Shown: one piece after another, positions 11,027 through 22,317 of the stretch
Layout of the letters: each line of letters opens with the position of its first letter
Numbering within the stretch: position 1 is the stretch's first letter
DNA from: Pyronema omphalodes
Taxonomy: Eukaryota > Ascomycota > Pezizomycetes > Pezizales > Pyronemataceae
Length of the DNA stretch: 64,000 nt
Reading direction: 5' to 3'
Assembly (NCBI GenBank): GCA_024516155.1
Contig: JAJJXM010000002.1
Location: forward strand, 1,240,001 to 1,304,000
Position numbers and translations under genes: made by a program
The notes under the pieces: model-generated
Told to the model about the DNA's origin: nothing
The model's database searches: none
Seen by the model: only the letters and a program-made list of their open reading frames with translations

Positions 11027-11890
11027 ATGATGCATCCTCTTTCATTTCTTTCCCTCTGTCTATCACTATCAACATCCATGGCAACTCCCAACATCACCAT
11101 CCCATCCTCCTCTCCCTCCCCCAGTGCATCCTGCGCCCCTATAGCACCAACAAACGACTCCCATCTCGCCTCCCCCTCCTTCCTCCGATTTCTCTCTACC
11201 CAATTCCCCTCTAACTCCACACTCGAAAATCCCTACACCTATATCTCCGGCATAGTTTTCGCCTCCACAAACCACCCGGAAGCAGCAGGCTTTGTTCACA
11301 ACACCACAGTTCCAGCCGAGGAGAGTATCAGATACAGGGAAGCATTATACAAGACAGCAATTCTTTATGGGGCCCCGAGGATGATCAATAGTTTGTTAGC
11401 TTGTGGGCCTACAACAGGGGATGCGAAAAGACCGAGAAGAAATCCTAAGGAGAATGTGGAACAATTGGAAAAGAGGGGGGTGGAGTTGTTTAATAGTACT
11501 TATGGAGAAAATGCGGTGGCGACTAGAGAAAGATTGAGTACCATACATCCGGATTTTGGTGAGTGGGATTCCTGATTTTAGGGCGAGACAATGAGTTTGC
11601 GTGGAAATTAACTAACTTGAACTCCCCCCACGGCAGATTATATGATGATGACTCTTGTCTATGGCCCGATCTATGGATTTGATGATATATTGGGAGAGAT
11701 GGAAACGAGCTTTGCAATGATTGCGGCGTTGATTGGGGCGGATGCACCTTTGCAGACTAGTTGGCATGTTGCGGGTGCTATGCGGCATGGTGCGACGAAG
11801 GAGGAAGTTGATGCTGTACTCAGGATTGCGGAGTATACCAAGAAAAGGGTCAATGGGGAGAAGGTACCGGGATTTGAAGAGGATTCTTAG
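11027..11890 (+). CDS. carboxymuconolactone decarboxylase/AhpD-like protein with signal peptide
   Basis: Two exons, 11027-11558 and 11637-11890, give 261 residues; the intron has donor GTGAGT and acceptor GGCAG, and the junction restores HPDFDYMMM. The second exon carries the CMD fold signature: a helix with SWHVAGAMRHGATKEEVDAV around residues 219-238, including the conserved His. The Cys-x-x-Cys pair of peroxidase-type AhpD proteins is absent, so a redox role is unlikely. Residues 1-19 are a hydrophobic leader (FLSLCLSLSTSMA), and several Asn-x-Thr/Ser sites follow, consistent with entry to the secretory pathway. Substrate is unknown. If the start were the internal Met at about residue 18 the leader would be lost. 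Confidence 0.78.
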
Positions 11891-13004
11891 AGGTGATCTG
11901 TGAGGTTGAGAGTTGAAGGAACTTGGGGGGGGGGGTTGAAGATCTATGGTCCGGGCATGGTTGGCTATGAGGATTGGGCGAGGAAGAACTTTGGTTATTA
12001 CCGTAGAATAAATAATGACCTAGACGGAATAATAGTAAAATTAGAGTATTTAGTACTGATACCGCATTCTCTCTGCGCAGGGCACACTTTGATGCCGAGT
12101 GAGAAGCAATGACTACCATGTCACAATCCCCATTTATCAGATGAAATTTGCCCTTCGGATTCTCCAGTAAATAAAGAAACATACTTAGGGTTTCAATTAG
12201 GGCTATTCCTACATTCAAATCAACAATATGTACCCTGCCATAGACTTTAAAAACCACACCATTATCGATTAACACGAACTATGTACCACATTTCGCATTC
12301 AAGCCCCGATTCAGCCGGCCCTTACTCAGCACATATGCGGTAGATACAGGTAATATACTTATAAAAGGTGGTTGTGATTGCAATGTGATTGTAATTTGTA
12401 AGGCGTATTTTTTTTTTCTAGTCTTCGCATGTGGTGATACCGAGTGATAGCATATGAAGAAACATTGAATGTGTGTATGTAACCATTTGACACTCTTAAA
12501 GAACCCTTTTCAGCCGTTTTCAACATATGAGTAAAATGCGGAAGGAAAGAGGTAAAGGTGTTTTGTCGATTTCAAGACAAATGGTTACAAGGTTATGTAG
12601 TCTCATTGGCCAGTCGGATGGGAATATGATGGTTGCGGCCCTCTGTCTGATTATAACGACCGTTTACGTTACGCCCATCCGTTAACGTGTGAATAAGAAG
12701 TAGTGCTCATAACGCAATAATACGCACTCAGTTTACTCTATAGAGGACAATCGTGATAGGATATAAGGCAATTCTTCTATAACCGGCTACCGGTCCAATT
12801 TTCAGTGATTTTATAACGTATTAATTGATGAGTAGTTGCTTCCCCACTTAGCTTCGCTTAACATCGCACTGGACAAATAACTACAGCTGTACATTCCATG
12901 ATCGCTTCGCCATCTCGATGTCGTAAATACGTTCAAATCTCGACAAGGGGTATCTGGTAAATAAAAAAAGTGCTCAAACAAAAAAAAATGTATCCTCATT
13001 CCCA
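11891..13004. other. intergenic
   Basis: About 1.1 kb, with a 9-G run near 11926-11934 and a T run near 12410-12418. It lies between the 3' ends of the CMD-like gene (+) and NUF2 (-). No gene seen. Confidence 0.6.
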
Positions 13005-14694
13005 CTAGCGGCTATTAACCTGCGCTGCCCCCGCCATTGCATGCTCCATCTTCGTCATATATTCCGTGATCTGTCTCGCTAGACGATCAAACTGTGCTTG
13101 TGTCATGGATACCTCGTCATCTAAAACTGCTTTCATATCCATCATCTATTTCCTCGAGTTAGCTTGCACTCCCCACCAATATTTTACTCTCCACTGGTTG
13201 GTCTAGCTTTCTTAGACATACCTCTTGCATCTGAATCTTTGTGGTTTCATATTCTCGTTCAATCTCCCTGTTCTTTCGATTAAGCTCTTCGGAGATAACA
13301 TTATATTCCTCCCCTAATTGTTTGGTTCGCCGAACTGCTTGCTCTCGTAGCTGTTGGTCGAGTTCACGTTCCTGCTCTAGCTTTTCTTCGGCGGTTTTGA
13401 GGTTGCGGACGAGACGCTGAATTTGTCAGCCTTATTACCAAAAAATAATCCATAAGCAGAATGGATAACATAATAAGGATACGCACCTCTCTCCTCCTAG
13501 TAATCTCCCTAACCTCCGTTTCTTTCTGCCCAATAATTGCCTGATGCCTCTGCACCTTTTTCGTAGTTTCATCCAATTTCGCCATAGATCTGTGGATCTC
13601 TTCCATTGTATCTATCAGCTGCACCACCTCCTGATGCACAATCCCCTGACTCTCTTCCGATCTTTGAAAACACTTAATCCATCTCTCTCCCTTATCAACC
13701 CCTTCCCTCTCTTTATCCAACTGCTTCCTTAGATCATCCAGTACAAGCTGTAATCTCTCCGGTGTCTCCATTACGCAAGGCCTGAGCTTGGCACACTCCC
13801 TTTCATTCATCTCAACCATATACTGCAAATTCTGCAGCTTCGACACATGCTCCTTCCTCATCCCTCTCAGTTGTTCATACTGATTACTCACGGCAGTCTG
13901 CTTTTTCTTAAGCTCTTTTAACCTATCCGCAATGTCCCGATTCTCTTTCTGTACCTGCTCAATCTGCGGCGCATCAACCTCTCTCTGAGCATGAATGCGT
14001 TCAATACGTTCCCTAAGATCAATATTTTCATTGAAAATCTCTGTTGTGCGGTGCTGAGCAGCAATATGTTCATCCTTGACTCCATTTGCCATATCCAGTT
14101 TATCAGCCCTGTACCTGGAGAAGTTGATAACTAAGGATAGATTCAGCCGTAAACGACCAGGCTCGGGCTTATTGAGGTCGTTGAAGGAGAAATTTTGGAC
14201 TCCACACCCTTTCATCAGGTCGCGCAGGGTACAGTAGAAGGCCATCCAGACTAAAGGGTCGTGCAGCGATTCGGGGTCGTAACCAGCGGTTATGGACTTC
14301 GAGTTGATGACAGGTACAGTGAGGGGGTCGATAGATTCTCGGCGGAGTCCTAATAGGACGTCGACTAAGCGCTCGTAGACATACTGGACTTTGAGGGGAG
14401 TGGGGTTGCGGATGTCTTCTAGGGTGAAGATAATGTCGAGGTCGTTTAGACAGGCGACAATGTCTTTTTGATCCTGTGGGTGTCAGCCAAAAGATTCATA
14501 AAACAGCAACCAAATTATCGAGACGGTATATAGAACGAGGTTTGAAGTTCGATGTAGCTCCGCGAACGCCAGGCAAGTAGGGCACTCACAAGGACAAGAA
14601 AAGATTCCTGTTCAGGCTGCTGCTTCTTTTTTACCGTTGAAGGCACGGGGGTTTTCATCTGAAAAACATTGCTTTGCCGAGAGTTGTAGGCCAT
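13005..14694 (-). CDS. NUF2: kinetochore protein Nuf2
   Basis: Four exons, 14694-14590, 14473-13487, 13416-13222 and 13145-13005, give 475 residues (yeast 451, human 464). Nuf2 pairs with Ndc80 in the Ndc80 complex, which links kinetochores to spindle microtubules. The N-terminal ~170 residues match the calponin-homology-like head of Nuf2: conserved phrases are LNDLDI, NPTPLKVQYVYERLVD and the stretch around WMAFYCTLRDLMKGCG. From residue ~190 to the end the protein is coiled coil. All junctions are in phase. An ATG farther upstream in the same frame (14811) would add a Pro/Arg-rich lead; the start MAYNSRQSNVF at 14694 looks like other fungal Nuf2 proteins. Confidence 0.93.
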
Positions 14695-16594
14695 TGTGGG
14701 CGACTGTAGCGAGCGTGGCGACGTGGAGGGGCGGTGGCGTGGTGGAGGTGGGGAAACAGCGCCGCGGTGGGGAAACGCGTCAAACACGTCGAACTCGCGA
14801 TGGGCTAACAAACTCGCATAAACATAACTCTACAGGGGTGCATAGCGTTGATCGCCATGTGGGGAAATGTGGCGTTCCAAGCCACAGCTGGCGCTGGCTA
14901 CTACGTATGTTGAGATTGTTTTGAATTAGGGAATCAACGCCATTCAGATAATATGGTTAAAATAACCTCTTTATTATTGCGCCGAGTTTTACATGGTAAG
15001 AGTTACCTGCTGACAACGAAGAGATGGATAGGATATCTGCCGATGACACAGTGGGATGAAAGCTGAATCGAAAGCAATACAGACAACCAGGTTTTGTGTA
15101 CCCGGAGTACTGTACGTCGTGAACTCCATTGTCCTTCTAACGATCATACACAGCAGTGACGTTAGTTGCACAAATCATCACTCGCAACTACAACCCCACA
15201 CAACATGTGTAACAAAACATACAATAACGTGGTCAAACGGTGGCTTAAAACGTGTTTCTACTCAGAATGAGGCTGATATAAAACAAGATGAAAATTTATC
15301 TTTCCGTTATTTCAGCATGCAACGTCACTTTCTTACGCTATTGAACAACGAAGGCTAAGCGAGTAGCTCCTGGTGAGTGCAGGGTGCCTGAGTACATCTG
15401 CAGAGAGCCGCGAACCTGATCTCAGACAATTCACTGTAAATTTTACTAAAGAAATTCCCCAACCTCTGGCCAGGAATTAACGTATTTCGTTTTCAGGATG
15501 TCTGTAATTTTCTAAACGGCCTGGATATTCAAGACTCTTAATTCATAAGTAGCGCCATGGCAAAATATTGACATACTGTTAGGAATTTTGTGTTTGTTTC
15601 TCCTTATTTATCCATAACAGCGTGTCGATCTTTACTAGAATTATCCTTCGCTTGCAAAAATGCCCAGATTCTGTACTCTGTATCGTATATCAGGTTCAGT
15701 CCGAAAACAGCTCGAGTACAACATTCCGCACGCGTTCCATCGTCCTTCCGTCCTCGGAAGCTGAGTTTTTCTGGAAGCTGTCCAAATCTCATCGTCTGAG
15801 CCAGATCCCCTTATTGCAGCTTCGAACAAGCAACCTCAGTCTTGAGGCCCCCACACCATGCATACCCGCCATCTGCACATCCTGCAAACCCCATACTTCT
15901 GCATGATCGAACTCGGGAAGAAAAATCCACAATATTTTCATTCCAGGGAAAGCATAGCCGTATGGAGTCGATTGACGTCAGATTAGCGTACGCTCACAGC
16001 AAAATTCTAAGGTTGTTGTGTATTAGTCTTGGTTCTCCTGTGGCTGATACATATACAGTTTCGGGCCGCATCGGTTTGCGGCGGCTGTTACCGGAGCGCA
16101 CTATTCCATTTTGGAGCTGTAGACAACCGCATCCCAGTAATCCGGTAGCTACAGACCCGAAGGTGATTGAACCTTCATTGTGAACTGTGTTGCGGCTACC
16201 AGCTGCAGATGATTCATGTCACGAGGTGCCATAAGGCGCTTCCTGGCTAATGGTTGGAGGAATGATAGTGGAAGTGGACCTATTATTTGTTATGAATCTA
16301 TCTACTTCAAGCCTTTTTCTCATAATTATTACTTTTCTTGCTGCCTTAAGCCTGATTATTTCCATCCTCCATTTTATTCTGATTCACAAGTTACGACCCT
16401 TTGCACGCTTACGATACCCTTCGCCCTTGCGTTTTGTCCGCTATTTCCATTCTCCTCCTGAGTGGTATATCCATATATTTCTCGCCTCTCATCCCTTACC
16501 CTTAAGGTCCCATATTCAGGTACCCCGTTTCTCATCCCTCGCCCTCAACATACCTTAGACAAAATACTCTCTGCTCCCTTCCGTTACCCGCAAA
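14695..16594. other. 1.9-kb intergenic region
   Basis: Contains the NUF2 5' flank and the LYC1-like gene 5' flank. Many short open frames overlap on both strands around 15590-16183, but none shows a domain, a consistent frame over introns or a believable leader. The last 250 bp are pyrimidine-rich, as expected for a fungal promoter. Confidence 0.55.
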
Positions 16595-17871
16595 ATGACC
16601 GACTCTCGCCTCATCCTCCGCCTTGCAACTCCCACGGATAGCCGCTACATTCGCAACCTAAACGCTGCTTCTTGGGCTGGCGACCTACCCGTTGAAACCT
16701 ACCATAAGCGCGAGCACGTCCTCGCCTCCACAGCTCTCACTCGAAATGGGGGGATTGAATGTTGGGTTCTTATTGACCCGTCCAAACCCTTCGAAATCTT
16801 AACTTCCTGCGAAACCATCAAAAAACCAGCCTACATTTCCAGGCCTCCTGTTAATGGGGAAAAATTCTGCAACGTGGTTGAGGGTTACGCTCATGGATTG
16901 GGCAGTGTTTATACCCCCGAATGCCAGCGCAAGAAAGGATATTGTCAAGAGATGTTGAGATTGATTAAGGAGCATATGATGAAAGAAAATCCTGAGGGAT
17001 TTAATGTTTTGTATTCCGACATTGGAAAAGTGAGTCCAATCCGAATAATTCCAATGATGAGCCGTAATATGGGCTGTGCTAACACGTTTACAAATAGCAA
17101 TTCTATGCCAAACACGGCTGGTTTCCGCACCGGTCCTCTCACCTCCAATTCCCCTCCATGGACCCAGTTCCCGGAAGTACCATGGCCGAAATCACTCCCC
17201 TCATTCGTTCCTCTATCCCTGCTCTTTGCGCCCAAGATATCTCCCTCATGAAATCTCACCTTCTCACGCCTCCATCTCACAATAAAACCCGTATCGCCTT
17301 CATCCCAGACTACAAAACCATGGACTGGCACTGGACCCGTGAGGAATTCATTGCGCCAGTTCTCAGGGCCCATATGAATGAAGCACCTGAAGTCAAAGGT
17401 GCTATTACGAAGGATGGGAAGAGATGGATTTTATGGAATAGAGATTTTGCATCGAAAAGTTCCCAGCTTTATATCATTCGTTATGTCGATTTATCCAAAC
17501 AGCCGAGAGACTCGAGAGAGTCGAGTACTTCGAGACAGTCTCTTCGGTCTTCACTCTCTAGCGGTTCCGAGTCCAGCAACTCCGACAATTCGGATTCCGA
17601 GTCAGAGCAGGAAGATCACCAGGAGTTGGAGCAGATTTCGGCACTTCTAACCGCTGCAGCAATTGAAGCCAAAAAATGGGGCTTGGCGAAAGTTACAATG
17701 TGGAACCCTGACAAGGCTTGTGTAAAAGCCGCCCAGAAGGCCTTCGGAAACGAAGTCAAGATAGTGGATAGAGAGATGGATTCGATTCCTAGTGTTATGA
17801 TGCATAAAGGGGAAGGAAGTGATCAGGAAAATATTGAGTGGATTGCTAATGAGAAATACGCTTGGTGCTAA
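16595..17871 (+). CDS. LYC1: LYC1-type N-acetyltransferase (GNAT)
   Basis: Two exons, 16595-17029 and 17098-17871, give 402 residues. The 68-bp intron interrupts the family hallmark at YSDIGK/QFYAKHGW, which the splice restores. LYC1 of Yarrowia is a lysine N6-acetyltransferase for lysine catabolism; fungal relatives share this size and motif. Acetyl-CoA motif A is visible near residues 103-120 (GSVYTPECQRKKGYCQEM). Residues about 286-330 are a Ser/Asp/Glu-rich linker, probably disordered, splitting the C-terminal half. Substrate specificity is inferred from family only. The start MTDSRLILRLATPTD is the usual beginning of the GNAT fold. Confidence 0.82.
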
Positions 17872-18602
17872 TGGGGCAATGATGATGATTGGAATGATTG
17901 AAATGATTGGAATGGTCAGAGTTGTTGGAATGGTTAGCATAGTTGAATGTACATTGGCAATGGGGTTTTGTTTTCTTTGACTCTGGTCAATGACTCCCGT
18001 TTGGTTTTGGGGAGAATCTTTAGTAGTTTAGAAATTTGTTTGTTTTTACTTTGTTGGAGTCGGGATTGGAAATATGTGCATAGAGAGAAATATACCAGAT
18101 CTATTGTATGAGTCATATTTAATGTACCACACTGTCTATTTCCTATGTTTATTTTATCAAACATACAACCGGTGCTGATCATCGGCCTTACCTATCCCGA
18201 CCCGGGTTCAGAAACCTGCAACTACTCGCAGGTACACTGCAGCTTGTTTGGGACCTTGCTAAAAACGGCAATCTACGATCGTCATCGATACGGGTTGGCC
18301 GGCTACCATCGCTTTCTTAATTTAAACAACTAGGCGACATCCGAGATGCGAGAAGTAGACTGAAGAAAACTTGACTCGGTGCCTGAAGCTTGAGCTGCGT
18401 TTTGCGTTTGAAAACGATCGACGCACGGAGGTATCCGATGAGTGCAAACGTACTTCACAGATCAGTGATATTTTCTTGTCAGCCCCAATTCCGGGCTTGA
18501 ATATAACACCCCTTATCATAGGTACCATTCCAGTGAGGTCAACCATATCTTTGATTGGAAAACATGGCATCATAATGAGTATACACAATCCAATATCATT
18601 AA
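17872..18602. other. intergenic
   Basis: 3' flank of the LYC1-like gene, including a short degenerate repeat of AATGATTGG-like units at about 17878-17940, then unassigned sequence up to the tRNA. Confidence 0.6.
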
Positions 18603-18717
18603 GGCAAGATGGCCGAGCGGTCTAAGGCGCCAGACTCAAGCTTGAGTTTCCGAGTGGATCACCACACGGAGCATTCTGGTCTCGCAAGAGGCGGGGGTTC
18701 GAATCCCCCTCTTGTCA
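18603..18717 (+). tRNA. tRNA-Leu (anticodon CAA), intron-containing
   Basis: The acceptor stem pairs GGCAAGA (18603-18609) with TCTTGTC (18710-18716), with A73 at 18717. The A box has the TGGCCGAGCGG form typical of leucine tRNAs, and the B box is GGTTCGAATCC. The anticodon stem CCAGA/TCTGG encloses loop C-T-C-A-A-G...T, so the anticodon is CAA. A 33-nt intron (18641-18673) follows position 37, the canonical place. It begins CTTGAG, which can pair with the anticodon region CTCAAG, as in other fungal pre-tRNA-Leu(CAA). The long variable arm also fits leucine. Confidence 0.95.
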
Positions 18718-18721
18718 GTAC

Positions 18722-18727
18722 TTTTTT
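18722..18727 (+). terminator. RNA polymerase III T-run terminator
   Basis: Six consecutive T residues start 5 nt after the tRNA discriminator base, the expected pol III stop. Confidence 0.85.
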
Positions 18728-19302
18728 GCTTTTATACCGCAACTAAACGGTTCTTCGCACTGCGATGCGTAGAGCATTCGGTGATTGATAAAATAAACAG
18801 CGCCGGCCGGAGGTTGCGAGGAAACGCATTGAGGATGGGTGGGTGATACATTGTGATGGGTTGACGTGTTGATCATTTTCTCATCATGTGTTAAAGCATA
18901 TAGCATCTTTCACCACAAAATTAAATAGTATGTAACATAATAGTATGACATATAAATTTTGATGATGCATGAGCAGAAGTATGAGGATGTAGGTACAGAC
19001 GGCGCAGGCTGGTCGCTATGCTAGTGTAATCAGGATATATCACTCGCTACTTAATGACGTGGATTATGTATGTATTTGGTGCAGGGTCAAAGCGATGCTT
19101 TCCGGCTCAGTCACAGTGGAGGTTCTTTTGGGGTTCAAAGTTAGATTATAGAGTTTATTTTTCAATTGCAGTTTGATCATTCAGTGGCGGTAATTATATA
19201 TTCATACTCATTATACATGTAATAAAGAAGTCGTCCTCCTGGAAATGTCCGTAAAATTATCCCATAATTCATCATTCAGTAACAGCCTCCTCTTTTACCG
19301 CC
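18728..19302. other. intergenic, AT-rich
   Basis: Between the tRNA terminator and the 3' end of the secreted protein gene. No gene seen. Confidence 0.6.
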
Positions 19303-20028
19303 TCAATTTCCTTGTCCCTTTCCGTCAACGGCCCCCTTTTTTCCAAAGAGCCCCCCCAGGAGCCCATACTTTCCTAAAATACCATCCAATAATCCTCCAT
19401 TGCCTCCATGATTCGGCGGATTCAACCCTGGAAACAAATCTCCCGGGAGCACACCACAAACCCCTTTGAACTTCTGTTTACACTCGTCATCATTCTTACA
19501 AATCCTTCCGAGCAACCAAACACACTGCTTCTTCAAATCAATAATTGGAAAATCCGGTAACATTTGTAACGATATCTTCCCTTGGCAAATCGCCCGCTTG
19601 AAATCTTCACAAGTATCGTCGTAGCCATCACAAATAAGTGGTGGTCTGTTACCTTCCAAACACTTGGCCGCATCCGCTTTACAGGATTCGTAGATTTTCT
19701 GACATGGCTGACGGATAATACCCATGATGGGACCAAGAATGGGATGGAGGATTGAGAGGAGGTTGTCGATTGTTTCAGCGGGACTATTTCCGGTACTACT
19801 GACATCTTGGCGTTGGTTACCAACGCCGTTGGAGGATGATAGAACTTCGGAGAAGGCTTGACGACCTCCAGGAATGGCAGTAAAGAGGTCGTTGAGAGTT
19901 ATGACTGGTGTGGTGTTGATTTTAGATCCATCACCAGTAACAAGATCGGAGGAAGTAGCCGCAGATGATGGAACGGCGGAAACGGCTTGGAGAAGAGTAA
20001 CAGCGAGGAGGAGGGCTGAAGGACGCAT
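19303..20028 (-). CDS. secreted cysteine-rich protein, 10 cysteines
   Basis: An intronless 241-residue protein. Residues 1-18 are a clear signal peptide (LLLAVTLLQAVSA, predicted cut near Ala18). After a Ser/Thr-rich spacer, residues about 107-195 hold ten cysteines, an even number suited to five disulfides, including CQKIYESC and CKNDDEC spacings. The tail (about 200-241) is Gly-rich with GLLGGLFG-like phrases. The combination resembles small secreted fungal proteins and candidate effectors, but I recognise no named family, so function is open. One Asn-Thr-Thr glycosylation site is near residue 38. Confidence 0.75.
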   Translation of the reverse strand: MRPSALLLAVTLLQAVSAVPSSAATSSDLVTGDGSKINTTPVITLNDLFTAIPGGRQAFSEVLSSSNGVGNQRQDVSSTGNSPAETIDNLLSILHPILGPIMGIIRQPCQKIYESCKADAAKCLEGNRPPLICDGYDDTCEDFKRAICQGKISLQMLPDFPIIDLKKQCVWLLGRICKNDDECKQKFKGVCGVLPGDLFPGLNPPNHGGNGGLLDGILGKYGLLGGLFGKKGAVDGKGQGN

Positions 20029-21204
20029 TTTTATTGTGAGAGTCGATGAATGATTATGTTAATCGATGAGATTCTTTGAGGAGAATGTACCGGTATTTAA
20101 ACCATAGTTCACACCAAGAATGGGGGTTGGTTCCTCTGAGAGGAGAGACGGATTTGGAAGCCCCAAATTATGCGCATTGCGTTCAGACGAAACTAGGTGC
20201 ATCAGAGGCCCGGGAAGGACATCTTTGCAAGCAAATGAGTTTTCTGTAATACCATTTGGTTGGTTACCTACGAAATGAAATGTGATACATAGTGACTCAG
20301 ATACCCATTTTTGCACCAGAATTACCTACCTAGAACCTAGGGAGATTCCTCTTATGATAATTTTCTAACTTGACGACGTAAACGCCGCTATTTTAATACT
20401 GATACATAACGCCACACTTAGCTACCGGTAAATACTGCCATCCAAGGTGCAATTTTCCGGCAATTTTATGAGAACTCGGGGAATTATTGCACTTTACCCC
20501 GGTGGCTGGGACGGGCATTATTGGCGATCAAGCAGTATTCGTACTAGTGTGGACTCAGGGTTCCATATCATCGGGTATCATTTTTTTATAAGTATTTCTG
20601 GATACCTATTCGTCCAACGCACGACCTTTTTCTAATACAAACCATTTACAACCAAATTACAAATCCGTTTGTGATGACCATAAAAAGCAATGGAGTTTCT
20701 CTGCAATTCATCGGAAAGGGCATCCAATGCTAATTCCCGAATCCTTATCGAGAAAGCAAGTCGATACGGGATTCCAGTTTTGTTTTTTCGAAGCTGAATA
20801 TTGGCATCACTTATGATGCTCGGTGAGATCCGAACCATCTAAACGCTATCTAACATCTAGGGTCCACCCAGGTATATGGTAACCAACACAAGCAGAATTC
20901 CACCCCTTGCGTCGGTTAGCCTGCCAAGCGAGGAAATTCATTTCGGATGGATGAGAATACCATACGACATATGCATGAAGCCAAGAGCTGATAAGTGCTC
21001 TAGCCACACAAACGCTACTATGCATTCTTTCCCCAGGGAGGGGGGTGGATTACGGCGTATGTACGACCCCGGTTTAAGCTTAATCCAAGTAAACAACGAA
21101 AAGCACAGAATACAAAAGCTTCAATCAAAACTTTTTAACTATGTAGACCTTTTGTTAAATTCCTCTACGCATCAGTAACTGAAATACAACTTGAAATTTA
21201 CTAT
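20029..21204. other. intergenic
   Basis: Promoter side of the secreted protein gene and unassigned sequence. No gene seen. It precedes the duplicated ~1-kb unit. Confidence 0.55.
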
Positions 21205-22160
21205 TCTGGCCGAAACTATTCTTAACAAAGCTGTTCATATCTCTCCACCTGCTAGGTAGCTAGAGACATTAAAACCTGTCTGAACCCACAAAAAATAGGT
21301 GGAAGGTTGAGGGTGATATGAAGGCTTCTTGGGCCTGCAATAGGCCTACAGCGGTAGCCAAGATAGTGGCGCGGGCTTTTACTTTCCGTGGTTGTAATAA
21401 TTATTACACACCTTCCACAACTAGTTAGTAAGCGCATCTTTTGAACTTACTAGGCCGGTAAATTCATGTTATATTCGAATAAATGTGGTAGGACGGAACA
21501 GGGACAAGAGGAGAGGCCGAAGGTCTGAGTCCAGACTGCATTTAAGGTATACCCAGAAAATTTCTATGTAACAAACTTTATGTAACCAATAATCATAAAC
21601 CATAAGTCTATGGTTCAACGTACCACAGAAACGCCAAATATTCTACTATCTAATACCCAATTGCATATATGTATGGCTTAACAGATGTTTCAATTAGAAA
21701 CATTTAAATAAGCCGTTGACGCCTTTATTTTCCGTGATACATAAATTCCTCCGGAAGCCCGGCTTATGGTATGCTGGTCAGATGGAAAGCGAGTACGCCA
21801 CATACGCCACATGATAGCATCTTAAACATACATACGCCAACGGTTATGGAATGGCAATGCATCCTATCCAGTATCTACTTTGAGCTATTCAAACATGATA
21901 TGCCATGGGTGATTAGACCGGAATTCCGAGTACATACTGTACTTTTTGCATTTTGCATTTTGCATCTTGCTACGAGACTACGGCAGAATTACAACTTATC
22001 AACTTCCCTGCATTTTTCACCCGCCATATCTTGAATGCAAAGCGATGCATAGAGTGAGAATATCGGCATCATCAGATATCACTTACTTATATAACCTTCG
22101 ATTAACATGTTCTTTTTTTACATCGAACGCTAAACGCTAAGCGCCATATCTCTTATAATT
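21205..22160. repeat. duplicated ~1-kb unit, copy A
   Basis: Collinear with copy B (about 22318-23410) over a chain of matching blocks. Examples: GCAATAGGCCTACAGCGG (from 21337 here, 22461 there), GTTGACGCCTTTATTTT (from ~21714 / ~22991), GCGAGTACGCCACATA (~21789 / ~23096) and ATAACCTTCGATTAACA (22091 / 23351). The offset grows from 1124 to 1260 bp, so copy B has net insertions. Neither copy has a supported open frame. Edges are approximate. Confidence 0.8.
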
Positions 22161-22317
22161 ATTACTGGTGACATGTACATGTCAAGCAATTAGACTTAAA
22201 TTCTGTAATGCATACTACCCATGACTTCATCAATAAGTAAGACTTAATCACACCTTTCCAGCCAGGCTTTTCATCTCATTTCTCTCCACATCTCAACTTA
22301 AATCCCCCACTTTGGCT

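Noticed and set aside
15590..16183. Cluster of overlapping short frames on both strands upstream of the LYC1-like gene
   Set aside because: No domain, no consistent frame across introns and no convincing start; treated as non-coding.
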